This document shows positions 60,705-64,000 of a stretch of 64,000 bases of DNA, piece after piece. The position numbers and the translations under genes are program-made. Each line of letters begins with the position of its first letter. The first letter of the stretch is position 1. The notes beneath the pieces were generated by a model that was given only the letters and a program-made list of their open reading frames with translations, had not been told where the DNA came from and did not search any database. This stretch comes from Burkholderia oklahomensis C6786 (GTDB lineage Bacteria; Pseudomonadota; Gammaproteobacteria; Burkholderiales; Burkholderiaceae), in assembly GCF_000959365.1 (NCBI RefSeq), contig NZ_CP009556.1, positions 1,922,001 to 1,986,000 of the forward strand, read 5' to 3'.

Positions 60705-63700
60705 TTATCGGGTTGCCGCGAGAAGTTGCGCGCGCTCGCTGCGCATGGCCGCGCCGTGGTCCTTTGCGACGAACGTATAGACGGTCGGCAGCACGAACAG
60801 CGTGAAGAGCGTGCCGACCAGCATGCCGGTCGACACCGTGATGCCGATCGCGAAGCGGCTCGCCGCGCCGGCGCCCGCCGCGAACACGAGCGGCACGAGG
60901 CCCGCGACCATCGCGGCCGTCGTCATCAGGATCGGCCGCAGCCGCACGGCCGCCGCGCGCTCGATCGCCGCGCGGCGGTCGAAACCTTCATGACGCTGCA
61001 GGTCGTTCGCGAAGCTGACCATCAGGATCCCATGCTTCGAGATCAGGCCGATCAGCGTGACGAGCCCGATCTGCGTATAGATGTTCAGCGTCGCGAAGCC
61101 GAGGTAGAGCGGGGCGAGCGCGCCGCAGATCGACAGCGGCACCGACACGAGGATCACGAGCGGATCGCGCAGGCTCTCGAACTGCGCGGCGAGCACGAGG
61201 AAGATCACGATCAGCGCGAAGCCGAACGTGACGGCGAGCCGGTTGCCTTCCTGCACGTACTGCCGCGATTCGCCGAGCCAGTCGATCGAGAAGCCGGCCG
61301 GCAGCTTTTGCGCGTCGAGGAACGCGACCGCCTCGCTCATCGTCACGCCGGGCGCCGGCACCGCGGAGAACGTCGCCGAGTTCATCTGGTTGAATTGGCT
61401 CAGCGCGTTCGCCTGGCTGCCGTTCGTCACGTGGATCACCGTCGACAGCGGAATCATCCGGCCGGAGCCCGTTTTCACGTAATACCGGCTCAGCATCTCC
61501 GACGACAGCCGCTCGCCGCGCGACACCTGCGGAATCACGTCGTACGAGCGCCCCTTGAAGTTGAAGCGGTTCACGTAGTTCTCGCCGACGAGGACGGCAA
61601 GCGTGTCGGCGATGTCCTTCATCGTCACGCCGAGCGTGTTCGCCTGATTGCGGTCGATCGTCACGCCGACCGCGCGGCTGTCGAACGTCAGGTCGCTGTC
61701 GACGACCGCGAAGAGGCCGCTCTTCGCCGCCGCCGCCTTGATCCGGTCCATCTGCGCGTAGAGATCCGCGAAGCTCGACGGCGAGCGCAGCACCATCTGG
61801 ATCGGCAGCCCGCCGCTCGACGCGGGCAGCGCCGGCAGCTGGAACGCGAACACGCGGTCGCCCTGAATCTGGTCGCCGCGCGCCTGGATCAGCGCCTGCA
61901 GCGTCGACGCGCTGCGCTTGCGCTTTTCCCAGTCGACGAGGTTCACGCCGGCGAAGCCGAGATTGCTGCCGCCGTAGCTGTTCAGGATGAAGCTCGTGTC
62001 GGCTTCGGGCAGCGTGCGGAACACGCGCTCGATGTCGGGCGCGTAGCGTTCCATGTAGTCGAGGTTCGCGTACTGCGGCGCCTTCACCGCGACCATGATC
62101 GAGCCCTGGTCCTCCTGCGGCGCGAGCTCGCGCTTCACGCCGGAGAAGAGCAGCACGATGCCCGCCAGCACGCCGACGCCGATCAGCAGGATCGCCGGCC
62201 GCGCGGCGAGGCTCGCGTGCAGGCCGCGGCGGTAGACTTGCGTCACGCGCTCGAGCGTGTGCTCGATCGCCTTCGCGACGCGGCCTTCCGACATCTTGCT
62301 CGTCAAGAGCAGCGAGCCGAGCATCGGCGACAGCGTGAGCGCGACGATCCCCGACACGAGCACCGCGCCCGCGAGCGTGAACGCGAACTCCTTGAAGAGC
62401 GACCCGGTCAAGCCGCCCATCAGCCCGATCGGCGCGTACACGGAGATCAGCGTCGCCATCATCACGAGCACGGGCGACGCGATCTCGCGCGCGCCGATCA
62501 GCGCCGCGCGCGCGGGCGGCTCGCCTTCCTCGATGTGCCGGTGGATGTTCTCGACGACGACGATCGCATCGTCGACGACGAGCCCGATCGCGAGCACCAT
62601 CGCGAGCAGCGTCAGCAGGTTCAGCGAGAAGCCCGCGGCGAGCATCAGCGCGGCCGAGCCGACGAGCGACAGCGGGATCGTCAGCACCGGAATGATCACC
62701 GCGCGGAACGAGCCGAGGAACAGGAAGATCACGACGACGACGATCGCGATCGCCTCGGCGAGCGTCGAGCGGACCTCGGCGATCGACGCGTTGACGAAGC
62801 GCGCGCCATCGAACATGTTCGCGATCTGGATGCTCGCCGGCTTGTTGCGCTCCATCGCGGGCAGCACCGCGTCGACGCCGCGCACGATCTCGAGCGGATT
62901 GCCGGCGGGCGTCGCGTTGACCGCGATGTACACCGCGCGGCGGCCGTTCATCAGCGCGCTCGAGTTGTAGTTCTCGCCGCCGATCTCGACCGTCGCGACG
63001 TCCTTCAGCCGCACGAGCCCGCCGCCGTTCGGATCGCTCTTCACGACCATCTCGTTGAACGCGCCGACGTCGGTCAGATCGGTGTTCGCCGAGATGTCGG
63101 CGATCGTGAGCGAACCCTTGACCTGGCCCGGCGCCGCCTGCACGTTGTTCGCGCGGATCGCCGCGGCCACGTCGCCCGCGGACAGCCCGTGCGCGGCGAG
63201 CCGCGTCGCGTCGAGCCAGACCCGCATCGCGAGGTTCTGGCCGCCGAGGATCTCCGCCGACGCGACGCCCGGCACCGTCGTCACGAGCGGCTGCGCGACG
63301 CGCACGACATAGTCGGTGATCTGCGGGATCGACAGCGTGTCGCTCGCGAAGCCGAGGTACATCACCGCGGTCGGCGCGTCGGTCAGCTTCGTGATCACCG
63401 AGTCGTACGCGTCGGCGGGCAGCTTGTACTTCACCTGCTGGACCTTCGCCATCACCTCGGTCATCGCGCGGTCCGCGTTCGCGTTCAGGCGCAGCCGCGC
63501 CTTCACGATGCTCTTGCCCTGCGTGGTCGTCGACGTGATGTACTCGATCCCGTCGGCGGTCGCGATCGATTGCGCGATCGGCGTCGTCACGAAACCCTGC
63601 ATCAGGTCCTGCGATGCGCCGGGGTAGTCGGTCTCGACGCTGATCGTCGCGCTCTCGAGCGCCGGATATTGCCGCACCGGCAGCGACATCAGCGCGCGCA

Positions 63701-63815
63701 GGCCGACGAGCAGGATCAGCAGGCTGAGCACGAGCGACAGCACCGGGCGGCGGACGAAGACGTCGGTGAAGCGCGCGCGCGTCGCGCCCGATTCGTGCGG
63801 GGCGCCGGCGTTCAT
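60705..63815 (-). CDS. RND efflux pump, HAE1 family
   Basis: A 1036-residue inner-membrane proton-driven transporter with 12 helices and two large periplasmic loops. Landmarks: FVRRPVLSLVLSLLILLVGL at TM1, QQVKYKLPADA-type porter region, the TM4 proton-relay Asp pair in GLVVDDAIVVVENIHRHIEE, and GLISKHGILMVSFANDLQRH in the second half. The sequence is of the MexF/HAE1 class rather than heavy-metal type. ATGA overlap with the upstream adaptor gene and 2 bases to the channel gene make a single operon. Confidence 0.93.
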   Translation of the reverse strand: MNAGAPHESGATRARFTDVFVRRPVLSLVLSLLILLVGLRALMSLPVRQYPALESATISVETDYPGASQDLMQGFVTTPIAQSIATADGIEYITSTTTQGKSIVKARLRLNANADRAMTEVMAKVQQVKYKLPADAYDSVITKLTDAPTAVMYLGFASDTLSIPQITDYVVRVAQPLVTTVPGVASAEILGGQNLAMRVWLDATRLAAHGLSAGDVAAAIRANNVQAAPGQVKGSLTIADISANTDLTDVGAFNEMVVKSDPNGGGLVRLKDVATVEIGGENYNSSALMNGRRAVYIAVNATPAGNPLEIVRGVDAVLPAMERNKPASIQIANMFDGARFVNASIAEVRSTLAEAIAIVVVVIFLFLGSFRAVIIPVLTIPLSLVGSAALMLAAGFSLNLLTLLAMVLAIGLVVDDAIVVVENIHRHIEEGEPPARAALIGAREIASPVLVMMATLISVYAPIGLMGGLTGSLFKEFAFTLAGAVLVSGIVALTLSPMLGSLLLTSKMSEGRVAKAIEHTLERVTQVYRRGLHASLAARPAILLIGVGVLAGIVLLFSGVKRELAPQEDQGSIMVAVKAPQYANLDYMERYAPDIERVFRTLPEADTSFILNSYGGSNLGFAGVNLVDWEKRKRSASTLQALIQARGDQIQGDRVFAFQLPALPASSGGLPIQMVLRSPSSFADLYAQMDRIKAAAAKSGLFAVVDSDLTFDSRAVGVTIDRNQANTLGVTMKDIADTLAVLVGENYVNRFNFKGRSYDVIPQVSRGERLSSEMLSRYYVKTGSGRMIPLSTVIHVTNGSQANALSQFNQMNSATFSAVPAPGVTMSEAVAFLDAQKLPAGFSIDWLGESRQYVQEGNRLAVTFGFALIVIFLVLAAQFESLRDPLVILVSVPLSICGALAPLYLGFATLNIYTQIGLVTLIGLISKHGILMVSFANDLQRHEGFDRRAAIERAAAVRLRPILMTTAAMVAGLVPLVFAAGAGAASRFAIGITVSTGMLVGTLFTLFVLPTVYTFVAKDHGAAMRSERAQLLAATR

Positions 63816-64000
63816 TGCTCGGCTCCCGACGATGCGCCGTCCTCGAGCGCGACCTTCACCTTGTCGCCGGCCGCGAGCCGCACCTGGCCGGACGTGACGA
63901 CGACGTCGCCCGCCCGCAGGCCGTCGGCGATCGCGATGCGGCCGTCGGCGCGCCGGCCGGTGCGCACGGGCTGCAGCCGCACGACGCCGAGGCCGTCGCG
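63812..64000 (-). CDS. RND periplasmic adaptor (MFP), C-terminal end
   Basis: The last 62 codons of a membrane-fusion protein; the rest is beyond the right edge. The reading frame ends with VRTGRRADGRIAIADGLRAG, then DVVVTSGQVRLAAGDKVKVA, the typical beta-barrel/membrane-proximal ending of HlyD/AcrA-type adaptors. Its TGA overlaps the pump ATG as ATGA. Together with the pump and channel it would form a tripartite exporter. Confidence 0.85.
   Translation of the reverse strand, partial: RDGLGVVRLQPVRTGRRADGRIAIADGLRAGDVVVTSGQVRLAAGDKVKVALEDGASSGAEQ

Overview
The window is GC-rich, densely coded DNA with a betaproteobacterial, Burkholderia-like gene repertoire: a toxoflavin-type cluster, an ATCase with a fused helix-turn-helix, PHB-era low-oxygen regulators and paired ATGA start/stop overlaps. 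The mix of accessory metabolism, efflux and regulators would fit a secondary replicon, perhaps of the B. pseudomallei group, but replicon and species are inference.

Layout. 1-4.8 kb: start of an FtsI-like penicillin-binding protein, a chemoreceptor, a MobA-like nucleotidyltransferase and an isochorismatase-fold protein. 5.1-8.9 kb: a TonB receptor / Sel1 / PKHD-hydroxylase operon (fiu-piuC type) for iron-siderophore uptake, with a candidate Fur box. 9.4-13 kb: pyrB with an N-terminal HTH extension and two matching palindromes, an entericidin-like lipoprotein and an amidase.

13-20.2 kb is a low-GC, decaying accessory zone. It holds a frameshifted small gene, an IS3-type transposase remnant, an S15/CocE hydrolase, a MocR-regulator fragment, a 2-ketoarginine-methyltransferase-like gene and a LysE exporter. 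The last two lie between the hydrolase and an internally deleted relic of a second hydrolase copy.

20.4-40.1 kb looks like a low-oxygen block: an FNR with an iron-sulfur cysteine set, a receiver lacking its phospho-acceptor Asp, a NarX/NarL-like pair beside a narK remnant, a universal stress protein with a good FNR box, DUF2249 and FmdE-like proteins. Within it is a six-gene Hyf-like membrane complex. Its large subunit has lost the NiFe ligands, so it is an energy-converting-hydrogenase-related (Ehr) complex, not a hydrogenase.

40.3-47 kb: an AEC transporter, a TauD-like dioxygenase, thiM, and a PadR regulator divergent from a fadH-type enol reductase gene with two palindromic operators.

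47.4-64 kb is a toxoflavin-like (7-azapteridine) cluster. A PAS-LuxR regulator faces a tight operon toxB-toxC-toxA-toxD-toxE followed by an O-methyltransferase, a VOC metalloenzyme, an MFS exporter, a small membrane protein and a 465-residue protein of unknown function. An RND tripartite efflux operon lies upstream on the same strand and runs off the window. The rearranged order and extra genes suggest a modified azapteridine rather than plain toxoflavin.
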